Source: Paramecium sonneborni (lineage: Eukaryota > Ciliophora > Oligohymenophorea > Peniculida > Parameciidae). Taken from it: 64,000 bases of DNA. Positions 38,001 to 50,136 of the stretch are shown in pieces. The DNA is taken from assembly GCA_905182985.1 (NCBI GenBank), contig CAJJDN010000073.1, forward strand, positions 132,327 to 196,326. The letters are read 5' to 3'. Both the position numbers and the translations under genes were made by a program. The notes under the pieces are model-generated. The model saw only the letters and a list, made by a program, of their open reading frames with translations, was not told where the DNA came from and ran no database searches. Within the stretch, counting starts at the first letter, position 1. Each line of letters opens with the position of its first letter.

Positions 38001-39706
38001 GCTATTTTAGTACTGGCTGCTTATTTCAATAATGTTATTAAGTATTTCTTGAATATTTTTGGAGTTCTTACTTCAAATAATAAAATTCATAATAAGATGT
38101 TAAAGAGATTAATTCTATCTCCCATCATTTATTTTGATACAAATCCATCTGGTAGATTGATCAATCGCTTTTCAACTGATTTATCATTAGCAGATACTTA
38201 AATACAATCTACAATTACTGATATATTTGAATAAGGATCATAATTTTTAGTATCTCTTGTTACTATTGCTATTTTATAACCATTCTTTACATTTGCTGCT
38301 ATTTTCACAATTTTAAGCACAATTTCAATTTTTAGAATTACAAGATCAGTAGTTTCTCAATTGAAGGTTTGTGATTTAATACAAAGATCTCCATTATTTG
38401 ATTAATTTAAGATCACAATAAATGGTGTAACATAGATTAGAATAAATGAAAATTAATCATGGATAAAGGAGAAATTTATTTAATTATCAAATTAATCTAT
38501 GTAGGCTAATTTAATATTTTTATATTCATAAAGATGTTTTGGTTTTTACATTGATTTATTTGGTTAATTTGCAAATATATCTGGAATCTTTTTAATAATA
38601 GGTATGGTATAAGATCCTACAATATTTTCTTAAGCATTACTATTACTTTCAACTTTCAACACTTAAGCTGGTACATTAAGATAATTTATGGCATTTGATT
38701 CTATGATGAATAGTGTAAATAGAATGTTTGAAATATGTGATTTAGAAATAGAAAAAGCAGAGCCATAGGGTGAATTAGAAATGAAAAATTGGCCAAATTC
38801 TGGTTCAATAAATTATTCAAATGTGACAATGAGATATAGAGAAAACACTCCTCTAGTTTTAAAAGGAATGAACTTTAAAATTAATGATAAAGAGAAAGTC
38901 GGGATTGTTGGTAGAACAGGAGCTGGTAAATCATCAGTAATTTCTAGTCTATTTAGATTAAACTCTATATAAAATACTGGGTATTTTTATTAATAATTAT
39001 TCTTAGTTTTATTACAATTGATGATTAAGATATTCGCAAAATCAATTTATATAAGTTAAGAAAAGAAATTAGTATAATTCCTTAAGTACCTTTTCTTTTC
39101 AAAGGTACATTAAGAGAAAATCTAGATCCTTTTTAAAATTTTGATGATAAATCGTTATTAAATGTTTTATCCGAAACAGGTTTAGAAGGATTTATATAAT
39201 AATTACCAAAAGGTCTCGAACATTAAATAGAGCCAGAGTTTTTCTCTATTGGTTAGAAATAATTGATATGTTTAAGTAGAGTTCTATTGAATAAAAAGAA
39301 GATTTTGATTTTAGATGAGGCAACTGCAAATGTTGATATGATAACAGATTGTTTAATATAATAAATAATAAAGGATAAATTTAATGATTGTACAATATTT
39401 ACAATAGCACACAGATTGAATACAATAGCAGATTATGATAAGGTTTTAGTATTAGAAGATGGTAAGGTATTAGAAGAAGGACATCCTTATGAGTTATTAG
39501 TTCAGAATCCTAAGATTTCAACTTATATAAATAGTGACTCTGCTTTTGCTAAAATGGTACTTTAAACAGGTCATAAGAACAGTAGCTAAATTTATGCTAT
39601 GGCAAGGAAAAGTTATCAATAAAAATATGAAATATAGAGTAAAAGTAATTGTAATAGCAAAATGTTGGATGTGTCTCTTAGCAGTATTAGTGAGTTCAAC
39701 ATTTGA
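35025..39706 (+). CDS. ABCC/MRP-type full ABC transporter
   Basis: Five exons give a complete protein of about 1,525 residues. Introns are 35748-35776 (29 nt), 36266-36287 (22 nt), 36423-36446 (24 nt) and 38981-39006 (26 nt), all GTA...TAG and all frame-exact. After a charged N-terminal region of ~240 residues come TMD1, NBD1, TMD2 and NBD2. NBD1 has [14 protein letters not shown] (Q is TAA at 37338-37340) and Walker [13 protein letters not shown], with Asp in place of the catalytic Glu. NBD2 has [14 protein letters not shown] and [11 protein letters not shown] with a normal Glu. This asymmetry is typical of ABCC proteins, which export organic anions and conjugates. There is no TMD0 domain, so it resembles the short MRPs such as ABCC4. 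Stop TGA is at 39704-39706. Confidence 0.93.
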
Positions 39707-39808
39707 TATTTCAAACCTTACGATCTTGATACAATTATTTAAATTTCCCTTTATCATTTTTTCCATTATATTTTTGTTTAATTTAAGCTAAATATCAATA
39801 AAACAGTC

Positions 39809-40737
39809 TCAATGATGAAATTTTCTACATTAATTAACTGTTTTTATATCTTCTTATATTATTATATATTACTCTTTTACAAGTATTAAGATTCTCATTA
39901 TTTCCACTAAATCTTTTTCTTATATATATTTGGAAATCTATTACTCTCTAGGATACTAAAAAATCTTCCTGCTTTTAAGTTTCAATTAAGGAACCTAACA
40001 ATAAATCTGAAATAGTTTAATATAAATAATTACCCTGCATACAAAAAACTATCATTTCTTTCAACATATAACTTAAAAGCAATTAATTAATTCACAATTT
40101 AGTTTTTATCAATAATTTTATACTTCTTTTTAAAATATTATACAATTACTTACATATAACTATTATCAGCAAGCATCTCTCTTATATGTTGTTCCTATAA
40201 TGATATAATTAATAGTATAGCAATTAATTATATCTTTTGTCAAACGAATCCCATAAGGCTTCTTTAAAATTTCCATTACATTACTATAATTATACAATTA
40301 TCTATTCATATGAATATTAATTTGATGCATAATATTAATTGACATTCTGAATGTTGATTTACATAATAATAGGCGGCTTAAGAGTTAAAGATTGTATATT
40401 ATTAAAGGTAGATTATAAGTAGAATTAGATTAAAATTAAATTATATTTTTCCCATATAAGTAATATTCAATTAAGGTACATTGAACCAATAGCTATTTAA
40501 ATTTAGTGAAATTATATTAATTGTGCTAAAGTGATTTATTTTTATTTGAATTAATGCAATTAGAAATTCAAGAAGAGCTCTGTAATAATATACTTCATAA
40601 ATTATTGATAGTTTAACTTTTGTTATTACGTCTTGAATTGATAGTAAAAAGTCTGTATTCAATCTATATGCTTTCTTAAATCTTATTTGTAATAAAAGTT
40701 TAAGATTTTATTGAATCCTTTTTACAGAGATTTGCAT
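39809..40737 (-). CDS. Hypothetical protein, frame-broken
   Basis: ATG 40737 opens a clean frame of about 125 codons (MQISVKRIQQNLKLLLQIRF; DVITKVKLSIIYEVYYYRAL; LLEFLIALIQIKINHF). Coding-like text then continues in other frames (QCNGNFKEALWDSFDKRYNQ; QEKDLVEIMRILILVKEQY) down to TGA 39809. The total is about 300 residues with two or more breaks or missed introns. I recognise no family. It is divergent from the coiled-coil gene at 40749, with only 11 bases between the two start codons. Confidence 0.4.
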
Positions 40738-40748
40738 TTATAATATTA

Positions 40749-42858
40749 ATGAATGAGTAATTACGATTTATAAAACTTGAAGAATCTATCGAATAACTGA
40801 GTAAGTCTTTTCTGCCTCATCTCAGTTCGATTTAGTAAATCTAATAAAAGTTGTCTGCTTTGGATGTTTTTATTACGAATAATCCAAGGGTTGATTTGAT
40901 TAGTGATACAATCTAACTTTTAAACTCTTAATTAAAGATCTAAGAGAGAATTAGCTCAATAGAATCATAACATACGAAATTCACAAGTCATTATGATGAA
41001 ATTTTAAATAGACATTCTGGTTATATTATGTAAATATAACCTTGGATTGATGAGATGCATAAGTTAAATATTTTATATTTATTCTAATAGGATTTTAGAG
41101 GAAGCTAAATAAAATAGAGAAATGAATAATCAGATGAAGTTCAATTTCAAAGAGATGAATTAAAAGTATAAAGAATATACAGGAATCCTTTTGTAAAATG
41201 ATAGATTGACTTAGAATTATAAAACTCGTCTTGATTAATTCGAAACTTAATTAGCTTCTAAGATTGATCACTCAGAAATAACAAAGGTTTAAGATTTAAT
41301 GAGAAGAGACTTTGTAACTTGTATTGAATTGGATAATATCAAAAATTAGATTCAGTAAAGGCTAGATCGATTGTAAGGAGAGATGGGTACTAAATAATAA
41401 ATGGGAATTATTTAGGATAATATTTAATTTATAAGAGATCGTTAGATTTCTGTATTAAGTGAATTAGTTGATAAAAAAGTGGATGATCTAGCAAATAATA
41501 AATTGAAGGTATATGCGACTAAAAATGATTAAAGAGTCTTTGAAGATAGAACAAATTAAGTTTGTAAGATATTATCAGAGAAAATATTGATGATGCAAAA
41601 AGAAACAACAGAAGAATAAAAATTAATATAAGAATAAATGAAAGAGTAGAATTAAAAATTAATTGACTTTAAATAATAATTAAACGTCATCAATTCCACA
41701 TTTTAAAAATTTGTAATGAAAGATGAATTATAAATTGCTATGTAGAAGACATTACGTTTGTAAAGAGAATCAGAGTATCTAAATGAAAAATTGGAATCAA
41801 TAAGTGCTGAAATATTTGAATAAAAAGTCTCTATTTAAGCATTTAATAAATAAAAAAATTTAGAAATTTAAAATTTACAACATTAATTCATACAAAAAGA
41901 AGGAGAAAGTGTAACTTATTGTGATAGTCCAAAAAGAGCTGATATTTCTCAAGAAGAAATGGATAGTGTTCCATCTTCTCCAAGAAAAAAAATTAGAAAA
42001 TCCCTTTAAAGATAAGGATCAATTATAACTTCAGATATGATGTAAAGAATATTTCAAAGATCAGATACTAGAATTTAAGAGTTATAAAACTAATTAGATG
42101 AAATTAGATAGAGATTGCCTAAAACAAGTAAATTTTAAGAAACAATTACACAACCTGTATCTGATACTATAAATATCAGAATGGAATACTTTAACTAAAT
42201 GATAATTTAAATACTTGAAGAATCAAAAAAGTTTAAGAATTAATTTGAACTTATAAATTAATAGATATTGATACTCAATAATAGACCTCAATTAAAAGAA
42301 GATACACTGTAATTAATAGATGAAAAAATGAGATTTATTTAGGAATTGGAATTTAAACTTGAATAAAAATGTGATTCATCTTTAGTAATTCCTATTTTAG
42401 ATTCTAAAGCTAATGCTTAAGAATTTATGGAAATAAAATAATTATCTAAATAATTGAAGTAATGTGTTTTGGACACAATAAATAGTTTAAGAACCTTTTT
42501 TACTTCTGATTAAAATGATTAGATTAAAGATTTATTAATAAATTAATTAAGTCGATATTTATGTTATTTTGTGAGATAAATAGAAGGTCATCAATAAGCT
42601 TAAAGTGAATAATCATAATAGAATAATACATAATAAATAAAATATCTTTAGCCAAAATATAATTCTTCAAGAATGAAATCTCACTCATCTTGTTCAAAAA
42701 GAAGAGAAACTGATTATGAAATAAGAGGTAGAACAGTTAATAGAAATATTACAGAGACTGCTGTATATAATTCATTGAGATCATCCCCTTTAGCATTTAG
42801 ATTAGTGAATTAAAATAAATAGAGTGCAACAATAGTGAAAAGATTGAAAGTTTAATGA
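40749..42858 (+). CDS. Long coiled-coil protein
   Basis: ATG 40749 (MNEQLRFIKLEESIEQLSK) to TGA 42856-42858, about 693 residues. One 28-nt intron lies at 41063-41090 and starts with GTT where most introns here start with GTA. The first 105 codons and all of exon 2 are TGA-free. Heptad repeats dominate (KQLNVINSTFQKFVMKDELQ; LRLQRESEYLNEKLESISAE). A short Ser/Arg-rich, possibly phosphorylated region (YCDSPKRADISQEEMDSVPS) and a basic tail follow. No known domain is recognised; this kind of protein is common in the ciliate cortex and cytoskeleton. Its last 647 bases recur at 43393-44039 because of the assembly overlap. Confidence 0.78.
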
Positions 42859-44572
42859 TTGATATTTACTTACTCAATTTAACTTAAAATATGATACATA
42901 ATTATATTGTTACATATGCACAGATAACTTAATTTCTAAGAGTTCTTCAGATTCAAATTTAATAGCTAATGACCCTAATTTTAATAGAAATTAGTATACC
43001 TTATAATTTGTCACCCTTATTAACAGGTATTTCTTCTCTAAAATACAAAATGGCAGGTTTCCAAAAAGGAGATTTGGTTGGACCCATAATAACATGAATT
43101 GGTAAATGGGTAAATGTGAATGAATATTTCATCCACACAATGATTCCAGTTGCATAATCTTATCTCTTTGTCTTTATTTAGTATTGATTACTAAAACTTA
43201 AATCTTCTTATTTGCAATTTTATAGATTGATCTCATAAATTAAATATTCATCACTATTTAATTATTCTGCTTTTATGCTTTCAAGAAGTGGTTCCCTTGA
43301 AACCCATTGTTTCATCCATTTCATATTGATACCATAAACAGAATCCCTAAATAAAATTTAAAATTTCATTATACCAAAATTTCATCTTTTANTACTTGAA
43401 GAATCAAAAAAGTTTAAGAATTAATTTGAACTTATAAATTAATAGATATTGATACTCAATAATAGACCTCAATTAAAAGAAGATACACTGTAATTAATAG
43501 ATGAAAAAATGAGATTTATTTAGGAATTGGAATTTAAACTTGAATAAAAATGTGATTCATCTTTAGTAATTCCTATTTTAGATTCTAAAGCTAATGCTTA
43601 AGAATTTATGGAAATAAAATAATTATCTAAATAATTGAAGTAATGTGTTTTGGACACAATAAATAGTTTAAGAACCTTTTTTACTTCTGATTAAAATGAT
43701 TAGATTAAAGATTTATTAATAAATTAATTAAGTCGATATTTATGTTATTTTGTGAGATAAATAGAAGGTCATCAATAAGCTTAAAGTGAATAATCATAAT
43801 AGAATAATACATAATAAATAAAATATCTTTAGCCAAAATATAATTCTTCAAGAATGAAATCTCACTCATCTTGTTCAAAAAGAAGAGAAACTGATTATGA
43901 AATAAGAGGTAGAACAGTTAATAGAAATATTACAGAGACTGCTGTATATAATTCATTGAGATCATCCCCTTTAGCATTTAGATTAGTGAATTAAAATAAA
44001 TAGAGTGCAACAATAGTGAAAAGATTGAAAGTTTAATGATTGATATTTACTTACTCAATTTAACTTAAAATATGATACATAATTATATTGTTACATATGC
44101 ACAGATAACTTAATTTCTAAGAGTTCTTCAGATTCAAATTTAATAGCTAATGACCCTAATTTTAATAGAAATTAGTATACCTTATAATTTGTCACCCTTA
44201 TTAACAGGTATTTCTTCTCTAAAATACAAAATGGCAGGTTTCCAAAAAGGAGATTTGGTTGGACCCATAATAACATGAATTGGTAAATGGGTAAATGTGA
44301 ATGAATATTTCATCCACACAATGATTCCAGTTGCATAATCTTATCTCTTTGTCTTTATTTAGTATTGATTACTAAAACTTAAATCTTCTTATTTGCAATT
44401 TTATAGATTGATCTCATAAATTAAATATTCATCACTATTTAATTATTCTGCTTTTATGCTTTCAAGAAGTGGTTCCCTTGAAACCCATTGTTTCATCCAT
44501 TTCATATTGATACCATAAACAGAATCCCTAAATAAAATTTAAAATTTCATTATACCAAAATTTCATCTTTTA
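42212..44572. repeat. Exact 1,180-bp direct duplication around N at 43392 (assembly overlap)
   Basis: Bases 42212-43391 equal 43393-44572, with only an N between them. Each copy holds the end of the coiled-coil gene (+) and the end of the PRMT-like gene (-), which are convergent. The first copy completes the coiled-coil gene and the second completes the PRMT-like gene, which fits one real locus read from two contigs. Confidence 0.93.
42953..43391 (-). pseudogene. Duplicated 3' fragment of the PRMT-like gene (assembly copy)
   Basis: It repeats the beta-barrel half of the PRMT-like protein and breaks off at the N. It is part of the contig overlap and not a second gene. The matching coiled-coil fragment on the plus strand is 43393-44039. 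Confidence 0.85.
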
Positions 44573-45016
44573 ATTACGATATTGACTATCTTCAATCGAT
44601 TGAATATATAATTAACCTTTGTCTGGCATAATAAATCCATCTTAATTTAGATATTTATCTCTTGCAAATATTACATCTAATACACATCCACCATAAAATA
44701 AAATGTTACCCATCCAAGCTGCAATAATGATATCTACTTTGCTATTTAATTCAATTTCTCTAATGTTTTCTTTGTATACTGTAACATTCTATATGTTATT
44801 TGATTTCATAATTTCACTAGTATAACTATTTGCTTTCACTGCAAAAACATGTTTTGCTCCAGATTAAGAAGCCAATACACTAAGTAATCCCATACCCGCA
44901 TTTAGATCCAAAACTATTTTATCTTTAAATAAATGTTTATTTCTTGTAATTGCCTTTACAAATGGCTCAATACGATTAGGATCATTATAAATTTCTTCAT
45001 CATTTATATTATCCAT
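44134..45016 (-). CDS. PRMT-family protein, probably catalytically dead
   Basis: About 284 residues with the fold order of class I protein arginine methyltransferases: SAM motif I region VLDLNAGMGLLSVLASQSGA, then VDIIIAAWMGNILFYGG, then ARDKYLNQDGFIMPDKGQLY, KFWDSVYGINMKWM, and a beta-barrel end with SPFWKPAILYF. A 28-nt intron at 44528-44555 splits the W codon of KFWDS and restores the frame. Key residues are missing. The acidic residue after motif I that binds the SAM ribose is Lys (VFAVKANS). Both Glu of the double-E loop (normally SEWMGY..L.YE) are Ala and Gly. The THW loop reads SPFW. The family is clear; loss of activity is inferred from these changes. It may be a regulatory or structural paralogue. 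Confidence 0.85.
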
Positions 45017-45227
45017 TTTTAAAATGTTTAATATTTAATATTTAAATTATAAATCCTTATTTAGTGATATAGAATTCATATTTATCTCTCTCTAAACCAT
45101 ATAAATAAGTCTAGAATAAGAAAAGTATAAACAAAAAATTAATTGAATAATCCTTTGACTTTTTTCAATTATATTTTATTTATAGTATTAGAATAGATAA
45201 TTTTTCCATTTATTCATAATTAATATA

Positions 45228-45811
45228 TCACATTAACATTTTAATTTACTAAGTTAATTAATCAGTTGATTTTTTCTGAGGTATTATACCATTTTCTTAT
45301 AGAAAACATTCTATTCCTTCGACAGAATAATCCTTAAGAAATTCAACAACAGGAAAAACTCCTTCCTATTTAAATTTCTATAATTTATCAATATTATAAT
45401 TCTGTGGTAACCATAATAAGCCTTATGGCAATCTTTATAAATCAATATTTCTACAATATTAAAAATGCTGATTTGTGTTAACTAAAACAAAGTGCACTTA
45501 ACTAATAAAATAATAATATTGTACTTGAATTTAGTTGATGCTTTAATAAATGCAGTTCTATAAATATCAAAATAAGGCTCTCCAGGAGGATAGATTAATT
45601 GAAATACAGGTTTTGTTTTTAAAAGATTGTAGATTTCTTCATCTTATCCATTAAATTAATAAAGAAAAGATGTATCTAATTTTTCAGATTGTTTGATTCC
45701 TAATTAGAATCCTCCATATCCAGAAATAAGGATAACAAAGAATGTAAGTCTATTCTTTACTTTCCTTTCTCCATAAGCAATATCGTATAAATATTTCTTT
45801 AGTGTAAACAT
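45228..45811 (-). CDS. Possible thioredoxin-fold protein
   Basis: ATG 45811 to TGA 45228 with one 23-nt intron at 45502-45524 gives 186 residues. After a hydrophobic segment (RLTFFVILISGYGGFQLG) comes a region whose pattern resembles a thioredoxin fold without the CxxC: VFQLIYPPGEPYFDIYRTAF, then VHFVLVNTNQHFQYCRNI, then LPQGLLWLPQ, then VFPVVEFLKDYS. The fold call is a guess from strand and loop order. The start lies 12 bases after the stop of the C2-membrane gene and in the same frame, so the two could be one protein split by a TGA. The C-terminus is charged and Gln-rich. Confidence 0.5.
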
Positions 45812-45823
45812 AAATTAAATTAA

Positions 45824-47167
45824 TCATAAAGGTAGTAAAAGCTTTGATTTAAGAATAGACACATTTTCAACATCATTTAACAGCAAACCTGTAAGGACAA
45901 GTAATCCGAAATTGCATAACATATTCAATACAATTAACAATATTGCAAATATGTTAAGATGTAAAAAGCTTAAAGTAAAGATTTCAATGATAATCCCAAA
46001 GGTTACTATAATTAAGATGTATATCAGTGTGTATTTATGTTTCAACATTATTGAAAAAACAATAATCATAATGTAAGTAACACTAATGTCTGGAGTGATG
46101 AAATTAATCATCATTGAGAGTACCTATTTGTTAAGTAAATTCAATACTGCAATTATTGTCGCCAATAAATCAATTCGAGCCATGATAGGGTAGGAATGCA
46201 ATTTGCGTTATGGCTCAATTACTATTTTTTTGAATCCTGAAGCAGTTGAAGTATTTTTGAAAGCTGTTGCTTAAAGAGATGGTGGTTAAAGACTATTTTT
46301 ATCAGGGATATTCTAAAAGATTTCAGTATTTAATTGAGACTTATTTGAATATGGAGTGTATTTTGGTTATATATTAACATCTTAAAAAAATGGTTTGCTT
46401 AATTCATGTAATTAAAATTAAAGTAAAAATAATTCTTCTTAACAAATTTAAGTTTGATTTTCTAAGAAATTCATTTTTTCATCAACCAATTCTTTATAAT
46501 TGTTACCAATTCTTAACATACATTGTAAATGAATTAAAGTATGGCAGTTAACATTTTACATTTATAACTCAGCTTCTTTCATTTCATTCATAGGCAAAGC
46601 TTCACAAGGTAATTGTAAACTTGCAACAATATTGTGATCTTCTAATAATTCAACTTTTAAATCAGCAACAAGAGATTTAACAGGAATTTGAACATCTAGA
46701 TTCCATTCAAACCATCCATTTTTCTTTGTTTGTATTTCACTTTCATGTAAGAATTCTCCTATAAGAACAACTATATATGGTCTTTATACATAGGATTCTT
46801 ATATTTTCACATAACTTATATGAAGATTAGTAAATTTATCATAAGGTTTGATTTATTTTAAATATGCTTTTTATTCTTCCATGTACATTTCTCTATTCAT
46901 TGCATGATTATATTTATTTATTATTATGTCATTAGCTTCTTATATAACATGAGCCAAAGTTTAAATTGTTAATTATGCGTTATAAGAAGCAACTCTTTCA
47001 AACAATTCAACTGCAATTTCATAATTAAATTCTTGGTGTCCATTTTTAATGCTCATCTAATTCAGCATTTTAGTCACTTCTATCTGACTCATTTCCTCAT
47101 CTTGATTTTTATGACAAAATTCTACTAGCTTAGTAACAATCTAATCATAACTTAAAACTTTTTCCAT
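45824..47167 (-). CDS. C2-domain protein with C-terminal membrane helices
   Basis: A single intronless frame of 448 codons runs from ATG 47167 to TGA 45824. Residues ~1-110 are helical (MEKVLSYDQIVTKLVEFCHK). Residues ~120-230 look like a C2 domain: LHISYVKIQESYVQRPYIVV, then WFEWNLDVQIPV, LVADLKVELLEDHNIVASL. C2 domains bind phospholipid, often with calcium. After a linker come three or four membrane helices (TYIMIIVFSIML; YTLIYILIIVTFGIIIEIF; LNIFAILLIVLNMLCNF). Membrane location is likely. The N-terminal 1,086 bases recur at 47297-48382 through the assembly overlap. The C2 call rests on the pattern only, and the usual calcium-binding aspartates are not obvious. Confidence 0.7.
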
Positions 47168-48510
47168 TTATATATTAATTTATATTTATGTAAGTATTTA
47201 ATTAGAATAAAAACAAAGAGTATTTTCTAATCATTTTTCAAATCAATTACACTTAAAATATAATGTTAGAGTATCACCCAAATTAAAACCTTTTANACTA
47301 ATGTCTGGAGTGATGAAATTAATCATCATTGAGAGTACCTATTTGTTAAGTAAATTCAATACTGCAATTATTGTCGCCAATAAATCAATTCGAGCCATGA
47401 TAGGGTAGGAATGCAATTTGCGTTATGGCTCAATTACTATTTTTTTGAATCCTGAAGCAGTTGAAGTATTTTTGAAAGCTGTTGCTTAAAGAGATGGTGG
47501 TTAAAGACTATTTTTATCAGGGATATTCTAAAAGATTTCAGTATTTAATTGAGACTTATTTGAATATGGAGTGTATTTTGGTTATATATTAACATCTTAA
47601 AAAAATGGTTTGCTTAATTCATGTAATTAAAATTAAAGTAAAAATAATTCTTCTTAACAAATTTAAGTTTGATTTTCTAAGAAATTCATTTTTTCATCAA
47701 CCAATTCTTTATAATTGTTACCAATTCTTAACATACATTGTAAATGAATTAAAGTATGGCAGTTAACATTTTACATTTATAACTCAGCTTCTTTCATTTC
47801 ATTCATAGGCAAAGCTTCACAAGGTAATTGTAAACTTGCAACAATATTGTGATCTTCTAATAATTCAACTTTTAAATCAGCAACAAGAGATTTAACAGGA
47901 ATTTGAACATCTAGATTCCATTCAAACCATCCATTTTTCTTTGTTTGTATTTCACTTTCATGTAAGAATTCTCCTATAAGAACAACTATATATGGTCTTT
48001 ATACATAGGATTCTTATATTTTCACATAACTTATATGAAGATTAGTAAATTTATCATAAGGTTTGATTTATTTTAAATATGCTTTTTATTCTTCCATGTA
48101 CATTTCTCTATTCATTGCATGATTATATTTATTTATTATTATGTCATTAGCTTCTTATATAACATGAGCCAAAGTTTAAATTGTTAATTATGCGTTATAA
48201 GAAGCAACTCTTTCAAACAATTCAACTGCAATTTCATAATTAAATTCTTGGTGTCCATTTTTAATGCTCATCTAATTCAGCATTTTAGTCACTTCTATCT
48301 GACTCATTTCCTCATCTTGATTTTTATGACAAAATTCTACTAGCTTAGTAACAATCTAATCATAACTTAAAACTTTTTCCATTTATATATTAATTTATAT
48401 TTATGTAAGTATTTAATTAGAATAAAAACAAAGAGTATTTTCTAATCATTTTTCAAATCAATTACACTTAAAATATAATGTTAGAGTATCACCCAAATTA
48501 AAACCTTTTA
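46082..48510. repeat. Exact 1,214-bp direct duplication around N at 47296 (assembly overlap)
   Basis: Bases 46082-47295 equal 47297-48510, separated by one N. The left copy is part of the complete C2-membrane gene; the right copy carries only its N-terminal two thirds plus upstream flank. Confidence 0.93.
47297..48382 (-). pseudogene. Duplicated 5' part of the C2-membrane gene (assembly copy)
   Basis: It contains the start codon (48382) and about 362 codons of the gene at 45824-47167, then ends at the N. It is identical to the left copy and lacks the C-terminus, so it is not counted as a second gene. Confidence 0.85.
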
Positions 48511-48832
48511 TTCAATCTTGAGTACTATAATTTAAATAAATAAATTATACTGAATTTTCAAATAAATCATCATTGTTAAAATCATTTCAATTTTTAGATT
48601 TTGAACATCTCAAATATTTTATTCAAAATTAATTAAATTATCTAATCTAGTATTCTCTAGCTAATAAACATATATATATAATTTATATAATACATCTTCA
48701 ATTTAGAATATTCATCATATTTCTTTTATCTTTAAAGATTTAAATCATCATGGTTCTCATAAATATTAATAATTTATCATCTGTCTATACTCTAAACAAT
48801 ATTCCCATCTCTAAAATCAATTCATAAAAATT
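48383..48832. other. Intergenic stretch, nothing recognised
   Basis: About 450 bases between two divergent genes, and the shared upstream region of the C2-membrane gene (copy 2) and the coiled-coil gene at 48833. The first 128 bases belong to the assembly duplication. It is AT-rich with no convincing frame. Confidence 0.5.
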
Positions 48833-50116
48833 ATGATTAAGAATTTAATTGAAAATGCTAAATTAACAGCACAAAAAGTTATGATTAAAGAATAACAACA
48901 TAAACAGCAATAAATTGAAACCTTCCCTACTTTTGATTAATTGGCTTTTAAAAATTATAATATTCCAAAAGATAATTTATGGTAATACTCAATTGAAGAT
49001 TTTTCTAATATTCTATATTAAATGGAAGATTATATAAATCGACTTTAAAAAGGATATGATGATGTTTGTTAATAATTTTTACCTATGTTAAATAAATTTG
49101 AAATGCTTGAAAAAGAAAGAAAAAGAATAACATAAGAATTATAAGAAAAAGAAAATCATTGTAAAGAATTAGAATAAGCAATGATTGAAATGTAAGCTGA
49201 TGCTGATAATGAGTTGAGAAAAAAAGAAATAATTGAATGTGAATTAGAATAATCAAAAAAAGAATTATAAACTATTTAAGCATAAATTAATTGGAATAAT
49301 AATTAAATAGATGATAAAGAATTATAAGAAATTAATGCTGCATTTATTGAATTAGACAAAAGTAGTGATGAATAATATAAATAAAGAATAGATGCTTTAT
49401 CTAAAGAAATCCAAGAATATATTTAATTAAATAAAGATTAACTTCATAAAATTAATTTATAGGCTCAAGAAATTGATAAATAGAGTTAAGAAAATAGATA
49501 AATAAATAGAAACTATAATATGGTATTACAATAATTAGCAGATTAATAATCTAAAAGTAGATAAGAGAGTGAATCTAAATAATAATAAATCAATTTATTG
49601 ATCAAAGAAAACAATAAATTAATTAGTTAATTACAATAATTAGATTAATAAAAAACTATTGAATTATAAATCTAATTAGAAAATACTAAATGGAAAGAAG
49701 AAATTCAAGATTTAAAAAAAAGTATTCTTAAAAAAGAATAGGAAATCAAAGGACTTAATAACTAAATTTTAATTGAAAAACAATTATAATAATAGTAAAA
49801 TGATTTGATTAAAGTTTTAAAAGGTAAAAGAGATATTGCAATTATTGAAATTAATCAAATGTAATCAAAATAATAATTAGACAATTCACAATAGATTACT
49901 CAACAAAAATTAAAATAAATAAGATTTTCAATTCAGAATAAATTAATTTAAATGAGAAAAGAATTTGAAAATATGTATAAATAGTATTTATTATTAATTT
50001 GTAAGCTTGAAAATAATAAGCTTTCAAATGATTTAATGAGATTAGAATCAACTATTAATAAAATAGTAATAGATATGTAAGATTTACTAGATGAAGTTGA
50101 AGATATAATGGGTTGA
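48833..50116 (+). CDS. Intronless coiled-coil protein
   Basis: One uninterrupted frame from ATG 48833 to TGA 50114-50116 encodes 427 residues. After a short N-terminal part (FPTFDQLAFKNYNIPKDNLW) nearly the whole protein is a Gln/Glu/Lys coiled coil (LEKERKRITQELQEKENHCK; LINLQAQEIDKQ-type repeats). About a sixth of the residues are Gln, most of them encoded by TAA. The C-terminus (LDEVEDIMG) is acidic. No known family is recognised. The clean frame over 1.28 kb argues for a functional gene. Its 3' end converges with the small minus-strand gene at 50539. Confidence 0.8.
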
Positions 50117-50136
50117 TTAAATGATTACATAAACAT

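Noticed and set aside
39534..39791. ORFs on both strands overlapping the end of the ABCC gene
   Set aside because: They are antisense or out-of-frame shadows of the ABCC C-terminus, which is supported by its domain order and by a clear stop at 39706.
44134..45016. An active arginine methyltransferase
   Set aside because: The fold is right, but the double-Glu, the SAM ribose-binding acid and the THW loop are all replaced.
46182..46420. Plus-strand ORF of about 60 codons starting in CATG, overlapping an apparent minus-strand start
   Set aside because: The minus frame runs straight through this point as part of the 447-residue C2-membrane protein starting at 47167, so the inner ATG is not a start and the plus ORF is a shadow.
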